From contig NZ_SGXF01000008.1 of NCBI RefSeq assembly GCF_004216775.1, forward strand, positions 1 to 62,403: a DNA stretch of 62,403 nt, in the 5' to 3' direction. Below, piece after piece: positions 26,571 to 36,088 of this stretch. The notes beneath the pieces were generated by a model. The model ran no database searches. It saw only the letters and a program-made list of their open reading frames with translations, and was not told the origin of the DNA. The position numbers and the translations under genes are program-made. The DNA is from Cuneatibacter caecimuris. GTDB taxonomy: Bacteria; Bacillota; Clostridia; Lachnospirales; Lachnospiraceae. How positions within the stretch are numbered: the first letter of the stretch is position 1; every line of letters begins with the position of its first letter.

Positions 26571-27929
26571 ATGAAACTGACGAAAAAGGGACTGCAGAAA
26601 GGCTGCCTGGCTGTACTTGGGGCATATCTGCTGTTTTGTGTTCTGTTTTTGCTGATCGCGCGGGATCAGATTGATTTTGGCGGCATGACGCAGAAAACTT
26701 TTGCCGAAGGAGAGGTACAGGGGGCGGGAACCGCCGGGGACCAGATTTTTTCTGTCCCAGCGGGGGCCGATTATCTGGACCAGATTCAGCTCACTTTTGT
26801 GAAGACAGGGCGCCAGAAACAGGAAGAGCAGGACGTGCGGGTGACAGTAACAGACCTGCAGGAAAACAGGGTTCTGCTGGAAAAGAAGGAATCCCTGGAT
26901 AAAGGGGACGATGGGAAGACTTACACGCTGCATATCCGCGAACGCCTGGATGGGCAGGGCGGTGAATATCTTGTACATGTGGAACCGGAACGGGTGGAAC
27001 AGGAAGAGGCTTATCATGTGATCAACACTGGTTACAGGTCCTACAGCTCTTTGCGGTTTGTATACCTCCCTGTGCTGGCGGCGGTGCTGGCGCTGATGGT
27101 TTTGTACATGTTCCGGATGGTCCGGTGCCTGGAGTCGGGGAAGAAATGTCTGGGAACCTATTTTGTGATGACTCTGTGCAGATATAAATTCCTGATCGAA
27201 CAGCTGGTTTCCAGGGATTTTAAAACAAAGTATAAGCGCTCTGTTCTGGGGGTATTCTGGAGTTTCCTGAATCCTCTTTTGATGATGATCGTTCAGTATG
27301 CGGTGTTTTCCAAACTGATGCGTTTTACAGTGGAAAATTATATCGCGTATCTGCTGATCGGTATTGTTCTCTTCAATGGCTTTTCAGATTGCACAAACCA
27401 GTCCATGCGGGCAATCGTGGGAAATGCCGGGCTGATCACAAAGGTTTATGTGCCAAAGTATATATACCCGGTAACAAAGGTGCTTTCGGCGGGTATCAAT
27501 ATCCTGCTTTCCATGATACCTCTTTTGCTGGTTTCTGTCTGTACAGGGCTTGCGCCCAGCGCGGCATGGCTGATGCTGCCTTTCGGACTGGTGACGATGA
27601 TGCTGTTTATTATCGGAATGGGCTTTATTTTATCCAGCCTGATGGTGTTTTTCCGGGATATCGAGTTCCTGTGGGGCGTGCTGACCACGGCGTGGATGTA
27701 TGCCACCCCGATTATTTATCCTATTTCCATCCTGCCGGATTTCATGCAGAAGCTGATGATATTCAATCCGCTGTACCATTATATTAATTTCTTCCGTACA
27801 GTGGTAATCGACATGCAGTCCCCGGAACCAAAAGCCTACGCGGTGTGTCTGGGCATAGCGGTGGCGGTGTGCCTGGCGGGCATAGCGGTATTCCGGAAAA
27901 CGCAGGATAAATTCGTATTGTATATTTAG
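26571..27929 (+). CDS. ABC-2 polysaccharide exporter permease with N-terminal extracytoplasmic domain
   Basis: 452 residues. The C-terminal ~260 residues are a Wzm/TagG-type permease (SRDFKTKYKRSVLGVFWSFLNPL is the classic start, six TM helices). Unusually, about 190 residues precede it: a TM helix (about 12-32), an outside beta-rich domain (about 40-150) and a second TM helix (about 163-185). The extra domain is not one I recognise. The partner ATPase follows 11 nt downstream. It likely exports a rhamnose-containing glycan on undecaprenyl diphosphate. ATG with GGGGAAAA upstream. Confidence 0.82.
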   Translation: MKLTKKGLQKGCLAVLGAYLLFCVLFLLIARDQIDFGGMTQKTFAEGEVQGAGTAGDQIFSVPAGADYLDQIQLTFVKTGRQKQEEQDVRVTVTDLQENRVLLEKKESLDKGDDGKTYTLHIRERLDGQGGEYLVHVEPERVEQEEAYHVINTGYRSYSSLRFVYLPVLAAVLALMVLYMFRMVRCLESGKKCLGTYFVMTLCRYKFLIEQLVSRDFKTKYKRSVLGVFWSFLNPLLMMIVQYAVFSKLMRFTVENYIAYLLIGIVLFNGFSDCTNQSMRAIVGNAGLITKVYVPKYIYPVTKVLSAGINILLSMIPLLLVSVCTGLAPSAAWLMLPFGLVTMMLFIIGMGFILSSLMVFFRDIEFLWGVLTTAWMYATPIIYPISILPDFMQKLMIFNPLYHYINFFRTVVIDMQSPEPKAYAVCLGIAVAVCLAGIAVFRKTQDKFVLYI

Positions 27930-27940
27930 GGAGCCTTTTT

Positions 27941-28663
27941 ATGGATATGATAAGAGTGGAACATGTTTCCATGTGTTTTAAAATGGCCAATGACCGGATC
28001 AGCAGCATTAAAGAGTTCATGACTGCCCTGCTGAAGCGGAAGCTGAAATTCAAAGAATTCTGGGCTCTGCGGGATGTGAATTTTACGGTGGAAAAGGGAG
28101 ACGTGGTTGGAATTATCGGCCGCAACGGCGCGGGCAAGAGCACGATCCTGAAAATCATCTCCGGAATCCTAAAGCCCACTGAGGGCAGGGTGGTCCGCAG
28201 CGGGAACATTGTTCCCATGCTGGAGCTGGGTTCAGGCTTTGACTACGACCTGAGCGGAAGGGAAAATATTTTCCTGAACGGAGCGATCCTGGGGTATTCC
28301 AAAGAGTTTCTGGAGGCCAGGTACGATGAAATTCTGGCGTTTTCGGAGCTGGGAGAGTTCATTGAGATGCCGATCCGCAACTATTCCTCCGGCATGCTGA
28401 TGCGTCTGGCTTTTTCCATCGCTACAGTGGTGGAACCGGAGATCCTGATCGTGGACGAAATCCTGGCTGTGGGAGATGAGAATTTCCAGAAGAAGAGCCG
28501 GGCCAGAATGCTGGAGCTGATGAGCGGGGGCACCACGGTGCTTTTTGTTTCTCACAGCCTGGAACAGATCCGGGAAATGTGCAATAAAGTGGTCTGGCTG
28601 GACGGCGGGACAGTGAAGCTGATGGGAGCGACGGAAGAGGTCTGCGATCAATATAAACTTTGA
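27941..28663 (+). CDS. ABC exporter ATPase (Wzt/TagH-type)
   Basis: 240 residues: Walker A GRNGAGKST (about 62-70), Q-loop region MLELGSGFDYDLSGREN, signature YSSGMLMRL, Walker B ILIVDEIL, and switch His in VSHS. It ends right after the nucleotide-binding domain, without the C-terminal carbohydrate-binding domain of longer Wzt proteins, so export is probably not tied to a chain-end cap. It pairs with the preceding permease. ATG with GGGAGCC upstream. Confidence 0.88.
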   Translation: MDMIRVEHVSMCFKMANDRISSIKEFMTALLKRKLKFKEFWALRDVNFTVEKGDVVGIIGRNGAGKSTILKIISGILKPTEGRVVRSGNIVPMLELGSGFDYDLSGRENIFLNGAILGYSKEFLEARYDEILAFSELGEFIEMPIRNYSSGMLMRLAFSIATVVEPEILIVDEILAVGDENFQKKSRARMLELMSGGTTVLFVSHSLEQIREMCNKVVWLDGGTVKLMGATEEVCDQYKL

Positions 28664-28688
28664 TCCCGGACGGATGAGGTAAAATGCA

Positions 28689-31148
28689 ATGAGATATAAA
28701 CAGCATGTAGATGTAATGCGCTATGACGATCTGAAGCAGATTCTGCAGGTCAATGGCTGGCTGATGTTTCAGGACGGAAGAAAATACGAGCTGGAGGCGC
28801 GGGTGGACGGCAAAAAGGTTCCCTGCAAGGTTCAGTGGGGAGAGCGGAAGGATGTGCTGAAGCTCTGGAAAGGGGACGGAACTCCCCGGCAGTCAGGGTA
28901 CAGGCTCGCTGTACATATGGGAGAAGACGCCCAAAGCCTGGAACTGTGGGTGAAGGCAGAGGGAATTCATCAGATGATTGCCAAAAAAGGAAGACGGGAG
29001 CTGCTGAGGGTGATCAATGCCCCCAGCATCCGTTATTGTCTGGATATTAAATGCATCCGGGGCAAAAAGCTGCTGCTGCAGGGCTGGACAGTCAGCTGCC
29101 ACAATGAGGATGTGAAGATTCAGATGGAGGACGAGACCGGGAGAAAGGTCCCCATCAAACTGGTGAGGCGTTCCAGGCTGGATGTGCTGGAAATGTTCCA
29201 GGGGGAAATCGACACGTTAAAGTGCGGATTTAACCTGGAAGTGGCGGAAGAAGCGGAGCCTTTTTATTACCTGGTGCTTAGCGATTCCAGCAGCGTGCTG
29301 AAAATTCTGCTGGACAGAGAGAAAATCAAGAGGCAGCAGAAGCTCCTGAATTCCTACCCGGCGCGCTTCATAAAGGAAGCCCGCGCCAGGGGGATGAAAG
29401 CGGCGCTGAACAAGGCATACCGGAAGCTGACCGGCCAGGAAGCGATCACTTATGAAAAATGGTTTGCATTGCATAAGGCGTCCAAATCCCAACTGGAAGA
29501 GCAGAGAAAGGCAAAGTTTGAATATGAACCGAAATTCAGCATAGCCGTGCCCCTGTACCGGACGCCGGAGAAGTATCTTCGGGAAATGATCCAGTCCGTG
29601 ACAGACCAAACCTATGGAAACTGGGAGCTCTGTCTGGCTGACGGAGGAGGCAGAGAAAACAGTGTGGGCGCTGTGGTGCGGGAATATTCAGAGAGGGACA
29701 GCCGCATCCGGTATGTGCAGCTGGAAGAAAACCTGGGGATTGCCGGGAATACCAACGCTGCCCTGGATATGGCCCGGGGAGATTTCCTGGCCCTTCTGGA
29801 TCATGACGACCTGCTGGCGCCGGACGCTCTCTATGAATGTGTGAAGGCGGTCAACAGCAATCCGGGAACGGATATTGTCTACACGGATGAAGATAAAATC
29901 GATATGGAGGGGAAACATCATTTTGACCCTCATTTCAAGCCGGATTTCAATCCGGACCTGCTGCGGTCCAACAATTACATCTGCCATTTCTTTACAGTCA
30001 AACGGGAAATCGCGGAAAAGATCGGCGGTTTCAAAAGCGCATATGACGGAGCCCAGGACTACGATTTCATCATACGCTGCACGGAGCAGTCCGAAAAAAT
30101 CGTTCATGTGCCCAGAATCCTGTATTATTGGCGGGCCCATCCCGCGTCCACGGCTTTGAACCAGGACAGCAAACAGTATGCCTTTGACGCAGGAATCCGG
30201 GTGCTGGAGGACTATTATGCCAGAAAAGGCATTCCGGCGGAAGTGAGCCATGGGGCTTCACCGGGGATTTACAGGACGGTTTACGGGCTGGAGCAGGAGC
30301 CGCTGGTGTCTGTTCTGATCCCTTCGAAGGACAACCGGGAGGATCTGGACCAGTGCCTGCGATCTATCCTGGAGAGAAGCGATTACAAGAACGTGGAAGT
30401 GATCGTGATTGAAAACAACAGCGTGGAACCGGAAACCTTTGCTTACTATGAAAAAATAAAGAAGAAATATGCCGGCCTGAAAGTCGTCACCTGGAAAGGG
30501 GACGGGAAATTCAATTATTCCGCGCTGAATAATTTTGGCGCGTCAGAGGCCAGAGGAGAGTACCTGCTGCTTCTGAACAATGATACGGAGTTCATAGACG
30601 CGGAGAGCCTGCGGGAGATGGTGCGCATAGCCCAGCGCCCGGAGGTGGGTATTGTGGGAGCCAGGCTCTGGTATCCTGACCGGACCCTTCAGCACGGCGG
30701 CGTTGCGGTAGGAATCGGGGGAGTGGCAAATCACATCCACCAGGGGCTGCCGGAGGGTGAGCCGGGCTACATGAACCGCCCTGCCTGTACGCAGGATCTG
30801 AGCGCTGTGACCGCCGCCTGCATGATGGTGCGGAAAACATTGTACGAGGAGCTGGGAGGGCTGACGGAAGAGCTGGCAGTGGCTTTTAATGACATTGATT
30901 TCTGTCTGAGGGTCCGTGAAGCGGGGTATCTTATTGTATATGACCCTTATGTCCAACTGTACCATTATGAATCCAAGTCCAGGGGCAGGGATGACGACAG
31001 CCCTGAAAAAATTGAGCGCTTTGCTGATGAGACAGAGTATTTTCAGAGGCGCTGGGCGCGTTTCCTGGCGGAGGGAGATCCCAATTATAATCCGAATTTT
31101 TCGCTGGAGACAGCGGATTATTCCCTGAGAGAGCATAACCAAGACTGA
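28689..31148 (+). CDS. Bifunctional GT2 glycosyltransferase with N-terminal beta modules
   Basis: 819 residues. Two related N-terminal modules of about 100 residues (beta-rich: NGWLMFQDGRKYELEARVDG and LLLQGWTVSCHNEDVKIQMED) are followed by a helical linker. Then come GT-A domain 1 (about 282-520, IAVPLYRTPEKY, DHDDLL, YTDEDK) and GT-A domain 2 (about 538-800, VSVLIPSKDN, LLNNDTEF, FNDIDFCLRV). The pair of GT-A domains suggests two alternating linkages, as in rhamnan synthesis. Cytosolic. A paralogue of the same architecture follows immediately. Confidence 0.85.
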   Translation: MRYKQHVDVMRYDDLKQILQVNGWLMFQDGRKYELEARVDGKKVPCKVQWGERKDVLKLWKGDGTPRQSGYRLAVHMGEDAQSLELWVKAEGIHQMIAKKGRRELLRVINAPSIRYCLDIKCIRGKKLLLQGWTVSCHNEDVKIQMEDETGRKVPIKLVRRSRLDVLEMFQGEIDTLKCGFNLEVAEEAEPFYYLVLSDSSSVLKILLDREKIKRQQKLLNSYPARFIKEARARGMKAALNKAYRKLTGQEAITYEKWFALHKASKSQLEEQRKAKFEYEPKFSIAVPLYRTPEKYLREMIQSVTDQTYGNWELCLADGGGRENSVGAVVREYSERDSRIRYVQLEENLGIAGNTNAALDMARGDFLALLDHDDLLAPDALYECVKAVNSNPGTDIVYTDEDKIDMEGKHHFDPHFKPDFNPDLLRSNNYICHFFTVKREIAEKIGGFKSAYDGAQDYDFIIRCTEQSEKIVHVPRILYYWRAHPASTALNQDSKQYAFDAGIRVLEDYYARKGIPAEVSHGASPGIYRTVYGLEQEPLVSVLIPSKDNREDLDQCLRSILERSDYKNVEVIVIENNSVEPETFAYYEKIKKKYAGLKVVTWKGDGKFNYSALNNFGASEARGEYLLLLNNDTEFIDAESLREMVRIAQRPEVGIVGARLWYPDRTLQHGGVAVGIGGVANHIHQGLPEGEPGYMNRPACTQDLSAVTAACMMVRKTLYEELGGLTEELAVAFNDIDFCLRVREAGYLIVYDPYVQLYHYESKSRGRDDDSPEKIERFADETEYFQRRWARFLAEGDPNYNPNFSLETADYSLREHNQD

Positions 31149-31165
31149 CAGAGAGGAAGACAGAA

Positions 31166-33583
31166 TTGTTAAAATATCAGCAGAACATCGATGCGGTTCG
31201 CTACGACCCGATGAAAAAATTGTTTTGCGTGACCGGCTGGCTTTTTTACGAAGATGGAAGAGGGTACAGCCTGGAAATGCGTGTGAACGGGGAGAAAAGG
31301 GAGTGTGAGACAGAGCAAAACCGGCGGGAGGATGTGCTGAGCCGATGGAAAACGGCAGGTAAATCCGGTGACATAGGATTTCAGGCATCTGTGAAAGCAG
31401 AGCAGCCGGTTTCCAGCGTGGAATTATGGGCGGCGGACGGGGAAGTCAGCCGCCTGATTCGCAAGTGGGAAGGGGAAGAGCTGGAGGAAATCTTCAGCCG
31501 CGGCTACCTGCGCTACAGCCTGGATGTGGTGCTGGTACGGGATAAAAAGCTGGTGATTCAGGGGTGGGCGCTGAGCCTTCGAAATGAGCCCGTCCGTCTG
31601 GAACTGGAGGACGGGAGTGACAAGAAGCTGAAGCCTGTGGTAAAATGGGCCAATCGGCTGGATGTGCTGGAATTTTTTCAGAGTGAGGCGAAGGTGGCGA
31701 AATGCGGCTTTAACTTGTCTGTGGAAATTGGGAAACAGCCGGAATGCCTTCTGCGCCTGAGGGATTCTGCGAATTCTCTGGAAATCCCCCTGGATTTGAA
31801 AAAAATCAGAAGAGAAATGTGGAAGTATTCCGCGGCGGCGGAGTTCTGGTCGGATTTCCGAAAGGAAGGGTTCCGGGCTGCCGCAGAACAGGCAAGAGAG
31901 CGCAGGCTGCAGAAAGGGTGGAGGGCATATGAGAAATGGTATTCCTCCCACAAAGCTTCTCCGGAAGAATTGAAGCAGCAGAGAAAACAGAAATTTCTGA
32001 ACCAGCCGAAAATAAGCATTATCGTGCCGCTGTACCGGACTCCGGAAAAATATCTGCGGGAGATGATCAGATCCGTACAGGATCAGACCTATGGAAACTG
32101 GGAGCTTTGTCTGGCGGACGGCGGCGGAGAAGAATTCAGCCTGCGGGAATCAGTAAAAAAGTATGCCAGAGGCGATGGGAGAATCCGCTATAAACTGCTG
32201 GCAGAAAACCTGGGGATCTCCGGCAATACCAATGCGGCTTTTAAGATGGCTGAAGGGGAATATGTGGGATTGCTGGATCATGACGATCTGCTGGTGCCGG
32301 AAACACTTTATGAGTGTGTTAAGGTGCTGAATGAGAAGCCGGATACAGATGCGCTTTATACAGACGAAGATAAAGTGGATATGAAGGGGAGGCAGCATTT
32401 CGACCCGAATTTCAAGCCGGATTTCAATCAGGATCTGCTTCATACGCAGAATTATATCTGCCATTTTTTTGTGGTAAAAAAAGAAATTGCGGAGAAGGTT
32501 GGAGGGTTCCGCAGCGAGTACGACGGGGCCCAGGACTTTGACTTTATTTTCCGGTGCACAGAATTGGCAGGGACAGTTCGCCATATACCGAAAATCCTGT
32601 ATCATTGGCGGTGTCATAAAAATTCCACTGCAATGAACCCGGAAAGCAAGCTCTATGCTTATGAAGCAGGAATCCGCGCGGTCACAGATCATTACCGGCG
32701 CCTGGGGATTCCGGCAAAAGCAGAGTTCGGGGAAGGCTGGGGAATGTATCATACGAAATACATGTATCAAGACCAGCCGCTGATTTCTGCGATCATTCCC
32801 AACCGGGATCATGTGGAGCGGCTGAACAGGTGCATGCGTTCGCTGTTAAAAACCTCAGAATATAAAAACCTTGAAATTATCGTGGTGGAAAATGGCAGCA
32901 AGGACAGCGAAACCTTTGCGTACTACGAACTTATTCAGGAACGGTACCCTGCGGTACGGGTGGTCAGCATGGAAAAAGATATGCCCTTCAGCTGCGGCGC
33001 GGCTTATAACACAGGGGCGGAATCAGCCAAAGGGGATTTCCTGCTGTTTCTGCACAGCGATACCTGGCTGCGCAATGACGAGTGCCTGACGGAACTGCTG
33101 GGACCTTGTATGCGGGAGGATATCGGCTGCGCCGGAGGAAAGCTCCTGTTTCCTGACGACACCATCCAGCATGCCGGGATGATTGTCGGACTGGGAAAAG
33201 AAGGGACTGCCGCCAACGCATTTTATGGCTATCCGGATTATGTGCCCGGGTATATGATGCGCCCTGCCGCCGTGCAGAATTACAGCGCGGTATCAGGCGC
33301 CTGCATGATGGTGCGCCGGGCTGTGTTTGAAAAAATGGGGGGATTTTCCGGTGAATTTCCTTCCGCGCTGCAGGATGTGGATTTCTGCCTGCGGCTGGGA
33401 AAAGAGGGGCTCAGAGTGCTGTATACCCCCTATGCCCAGCTGTATCATGAAGAGGCCGGGACAGCTCCTTTCCATCGGGACAGCAGGCTGTTCCGGGAGC
33501 GCTGGCATGAGATCCTGGAGAACGGAGATCCTTACTATAATATGAATTTTACACTGGAAAAGCCGGACTTTTCATTGCGGTAA
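31166..33583 (+). CDS. Bifunctional GT2 glycosyltransferase, tandem paralogue
   Basis: 805 residues, same plan as the preceding gene: two beta modules (GWLFYEDGRGYSLEMRVNG; LVIQGWALSLRNEPVRLELED), GT-A domain 1 (about 282-520, IIVPLYRTPEKY, DHDDLL, YTDEDK) and GT-A domain 2 (about 537-790, SAIIPNRDHVERL, LFLHSDTWL, LQDVDFCLRL). Domain 1 is far more similar between the paralogues than domain 2: NNDTE of copy 1 is HSDTW here, so the second domains probably have different specificities. TTG start at 31166 with GAGAGGA nine bases upstream; no better ATG exists near the N-terminus. Confidence 0.85.
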   Translation: MLKYQQNIDAVRYDPMKKLFCVTGWLFYEDGRGYSLEMRVNGEKRECETEQNRREDVLSRWKTAGKSGDIGFQASVKAEQPVSSVELWAADGEVSRLIRKWEGEELEEIFSRGYLRYSLDVVLVRDKKLVIQGWALSLRNEPVRLELEDGSDKKLKPVVKWANRLDVLEFFQSEAKVAKCGFNLSVEIGKQPECLLRLRDSANSLEIPLDLKKIRREMWKYSAAAEFWSDFRKEGFRAAAEQARERRLQKGWRAYEKWYSSHKASPEELKQQRKQKFLNQPKISIIVPLYRTPEKYLREMIRSVQDQTYGNWELCLADGGGEEFSLRESVKKYARGDGRIRYKLLAENLGISGNTNAAFKMAEGEYVGLLDHDDLLVPETLYECVKVLNEKPDTDALYTDEDKVDMKGRQHFDPNFKPDFNQDLLHTQNYICHFFVVKKEIAEKVGGFRSEYDGAQDFDFIFRCTELAGTVRHIPKILYHWRCHKNSTAMNPESKLYAYEAGIRAVTDHYRRLGIPAKAEFGEGWGMYHTKYMYQDQPLISAIIPNRDHVERLNRCMRSLLKTSEYKNLEIIVVENGSKDSETFAYYELIQERYPAVRVVSMEKDMPFSCGAAYNTGAESAKGDFLLFLHSDTWLRNDECLTELLGPCMREDIGCAGGKLLFPDDTIQHAGMIVGLGKEGTAANAFYGYPDYVPGYMMRPAAVQNYSAVSGACMMVRRAVFEKMGGFSGEFPSALQDVDFCLRLGKEGLRVLYTPYAQLYHEEAGTAPFHRDSRLFRERWHEILENGDPYYNMNFTLEKPDFSLR

Positions 33584-33603
33584 AGGCGGCTGGCGGAGAA
33601 AAG

Positions 33604-34578
33604 ATGAAAAAAGCGACTGTGATCATCCCAAATTACAACGGAATAAAATTTCTGGAACCCTGTATGGCGGCGCTGGCCGCCCAGACCTGCAGGGATTTCA
33701 GCGTTCTGGTGGTGGATAATGCGTCAGAAGACGGCAGCGTGGAGTGGCTGAAAAAAAACTGCCCGGAGGCCGGGATCATACAAATGGAGACAAATACCGG
33801 GTTTTCAGGAGCGGTGAACGCCGGAATCAGGGCTTCCGAAACGCCTTATGTAATTCTGCTCAACAATGATACAGAGGTTTTCCCTGATTATGTGGGCGAG
33901 CTGATAAGATTTGCCGACAGATTTCCAAAAGTATTTTCAGTCAGCAGCAAAATGATTCAGCTGCATCACAGGGACAGAATTGACGATGCCGGCGATTCCT
34001 ACAATATTCTGGGCTGGGCATTTCAGCGGGGGATTGATCATCCGGTGAGCGCCTACGGAAAGCCTGCCAGGATTTTCAGCGCCTGCGCCGGCGCGGCTCT
34101 GTACCGGCGGGAGGTTTTTGAGAAAATCGGCTATTTTGACGAAAATCATTTTGCCTATCTGGAAGATATCGACGTTGGCTACCGGGCGCAGATCTATGGT
34201 TACCAGAACTGGTACTGCCCCACCGCAAAAGTGTATCATGTGGGCAGCGGAACCAGCGGGTCCAAATACAATTCGTTTAAAGTCAGGCTGGCCGCCAGAA
34301 ACAGCGTGTATCTGAATTATAAAAATATGCCGGCGGGCCAGCTCGTGCTGAACGCCCTGCCTCTGGCGCTGGGATATTTTTTGAAAAGCCGGTTCTTTAA
34401 GAAAAACGGCTTTTCAGAGGACTACAAAAATGGCCTCAGAGAGGGCTGGAAAACGCGTAAAAACTGCAGAAAAGTGCCGTTTGCCTCCGGGAATCTGGGG
34501 CATTACTGTTATATTGAATGGCAGTTGGTGAAAAATATGTTCACCTATACGGGGCAATATTTGAAAAGGAAATTGTAA
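33604..34578 (+). CDS. GT2 glycosyltransferase
   Basis: 324 residues, a single GT-A domain: ATVIIPNYNGIKFL, VVDNASEDGS, LLNNDTEV as the DxD-like motif, and HFAYLEDIDVGYR. The C-terminal helical segment resembles rhamnosyltransferases of the WbbL type. It likely adds one sugar to the glycan made by the two preceding enzymes. ATG with GCGGAGAAAAG upstream, 20 nt after the previous stop. Confidence 0.85.
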   Translation: MKKATVIIPNYNGIKFLEPCMAALAAQTCRDFSVLVVDNASEDGSVEWLKKNCPEAGIIQMETNTGFSGAVNAGIRASETPYVILLNNDTEVFPDYVGELIRFADRFPKVFSVSSKMIQLHHRDRIDDAGDSYNILGWAFQRGIDHPVSAYGKPARIFSACAGAALYRREVFEKIGYFDENHFAYLEDIDVGYRAQIYGYQNWYCPTAKVYHVGSGTSGSKYNSFKVRLAARNSVYLNYKNMPAGQLVLNALPLALGYFLKSRFFKKNGFSEDYKNGLREGWKTRKNCRKVPFASGNLGHYCYIEWQLVKNMFTYTGQYLKRKL

Positions 34579-34599
34579 TGTTTTTTTAAGATTGGCATA

Positions 34600-34628
34600 T
34601 TGCTCTTTTTTACGTTTTAGGGTATGCT
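34600..34628 (+). promoter_or_regulatory. Candidate sigma-A promoter
   Basis: TTGCTC (34600-34605), 17-nt spacer, TATGCT (34623-34628), in the 94-nt gap before the glycosylphosphotransferase gene. The -35 is weak. Confidence 0.35.
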
Positions 34629-34672
34629 AATAGGGAAACCATACAGAAATCCAATCATACAGGTGTAAAATC

Positions 34673-36073
34673 GTGATAAAGGACAAGCAGACATTGCTCA
34701 ACCGCCTTCATGTGGCGGCCGACGCAATTGTAGTGACAATCGCATATTTGCTGGCCTGTGTATTCCAGTTTGTTGTGCTGCCGAATCCCATCGTTCCGCT
34801 GACCTGGTGGGACTACATTAAGTTTCTGGCATATATTATTCCGGTATACCTGGCTTTGTATGCAATTTTTCATCTCTATCAGCCCAAGCGGGTGATGGGG
34901 CGGCGGCTGGAGATCGCCAATATTGTGAAGGCAAACCTGGTGGGTCTGGCGCTTCATGTAGCGATTCTGTATATCCTGCGCTATGAGCATTTTTCACGCC
35001 AGATTTTGTTTGCCTGGTTCCCCATTATTAATACTGCGGGAATGGTGCTGGAACGCATTCTGGTGCGCTGTGCGCTGCGATATGCCAGAAGAAGCGGATT
35101 TAACCAGAAGCATATCCTGGTGGTGGGCTACAGCCGGGCGGCGGAGGGGTTTATCACGAGGGTGTGGGCCAATCCGCAATGGGGGTATAAAATTCAGGGA
35201 ATTCTGGACGACACGCTGGAAAAGGGCGCCTGCTATAAGACGATTCCCGTGATCGGCACATTGAACGACCTGGAGCCTTTGCTGGCGGGAAATCAGCTGG
35301 ATGAAATTGTGATTACGCTGAGCCTGAATGAATACAGCAAGCTGGAGCGGATTGTTACGGTCTGTGAAAAATCAGGAGTCCATACGAAGTTTGTACCGGA
35401 TTACAATAACATTATTCCTACCAAGCCCTACACAGAGGACCTGCTGGGGATGCCGGTGGTCCATATCCGGCATGTGCCCCTTCTCGGACTGGGAAACCGC
35501 CTGATGAAGAGGACCATGGATATTGTCGGGTCTTTGCTGGCTATTATCTTATTTTCTCCGGTGATGCTGGTAACGGCTGTTCTGATCAAAGCCACTTCAA
35601 AAGGCCCGCTGATCTACTGCCAGGAACGGGTGGGGCTGCATAACCGTCCGTTTAAGATGTACAAGTTTCGTTCTATGGAGGTGCAGAAGCCCCAGGATGA
35701 AAAGAGCAAATGGACCACGCCCGGTGATCCCAGGGTGACAAAAGTGGGAAAAGTTATCAGGAAAACCAGCATAGATGAACTCCCGCAGCTTTTCAACGTG
35801 CTGAAGGGAGAGATGAGCCTGGTGGGGCCCAGACCGGAACGGCCGTTTTTTGTGGAGAAATTTAAAGAAGAAATTCCCCGCTATATGATCAAGCATCAGG
35901 TCCGTCCGGGAATCACCGGCTGGGCCCAGGTGAACGGCTACCGCGGAGATACTTCCATCAGGAAGCGCATTGACTGCGATTTGTATTATATCGAAAACTG
36001 GACTCTTGGATTTGATTTTAAAATATTGGTGCTTACGGTATTCAAAGGATTTATCAACAAGAACGCGTACTAG
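34673..36073 (+). CDS. Undecaprenyl-phosphate glycosyl-1-phosphate transferase (WbaP/CpsE-type)
   Basis: 466 residues. Four or five N-terminal TM helices, a central nucleotide-binding-like domain (HILVVGYSRAAEGFI), and a C-terminal sugar-transferase domain beginning KRTMDIVGSLLAII with CQERVGLHNRPFKMYKFRSM, TSIDELPQLFNVLKGEMSLVGPRPE and GITGWAQVNGYRG. It starts a lipid-linked repeat unit by moving a sugar-1-phosphate to undecaprenyl phosphate. GTG start (AGGTG upstream). A second enzyme of this family lies at 39793. Confidence 0.9.
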   Translation: MIKDKQTLLNRLHVAADAIVVTIAYLLACVFQFVVLPNPIVPLTWWDYIKFLAYIIPVYLALYAIFHLYQPKRVMGRRLEIANIVKANLVGLALHVAILYILRYEHFSRQILFAWFPIINTAGMVLERILVRCALRYARRSGFNQKHILVVGYSRAAEGFITRVWANPQWGYKIQGILDDTLEKGACYKTIPVIGTLNDLEPLLAGNQLDEIVITLSLNEYSKLERIVTVCEKSGVHTKFVPDYNNIIPTKPYTEDLLGMPVVHIRHVPLLGLGNRLMKRTMDIVGSLLAIILFSPVMLVTAVLIKATSKGPLIYCQERVGLHNRPFKMYKFRSMEVQKPQDEKSKWTTPGDPRVTKVGKVIRKTSIDELPQLFNVLKGEMSLVGPRPERPFFVEKFKEEIPRYMIKHQVRPGITGWAQVNGYRGDTSIRKRIDCDLYYIENWTLGFDFKILVLTVFKGFINKNAY

Positions 36074-36088
36074 AAAAAGGAGAAAAGG

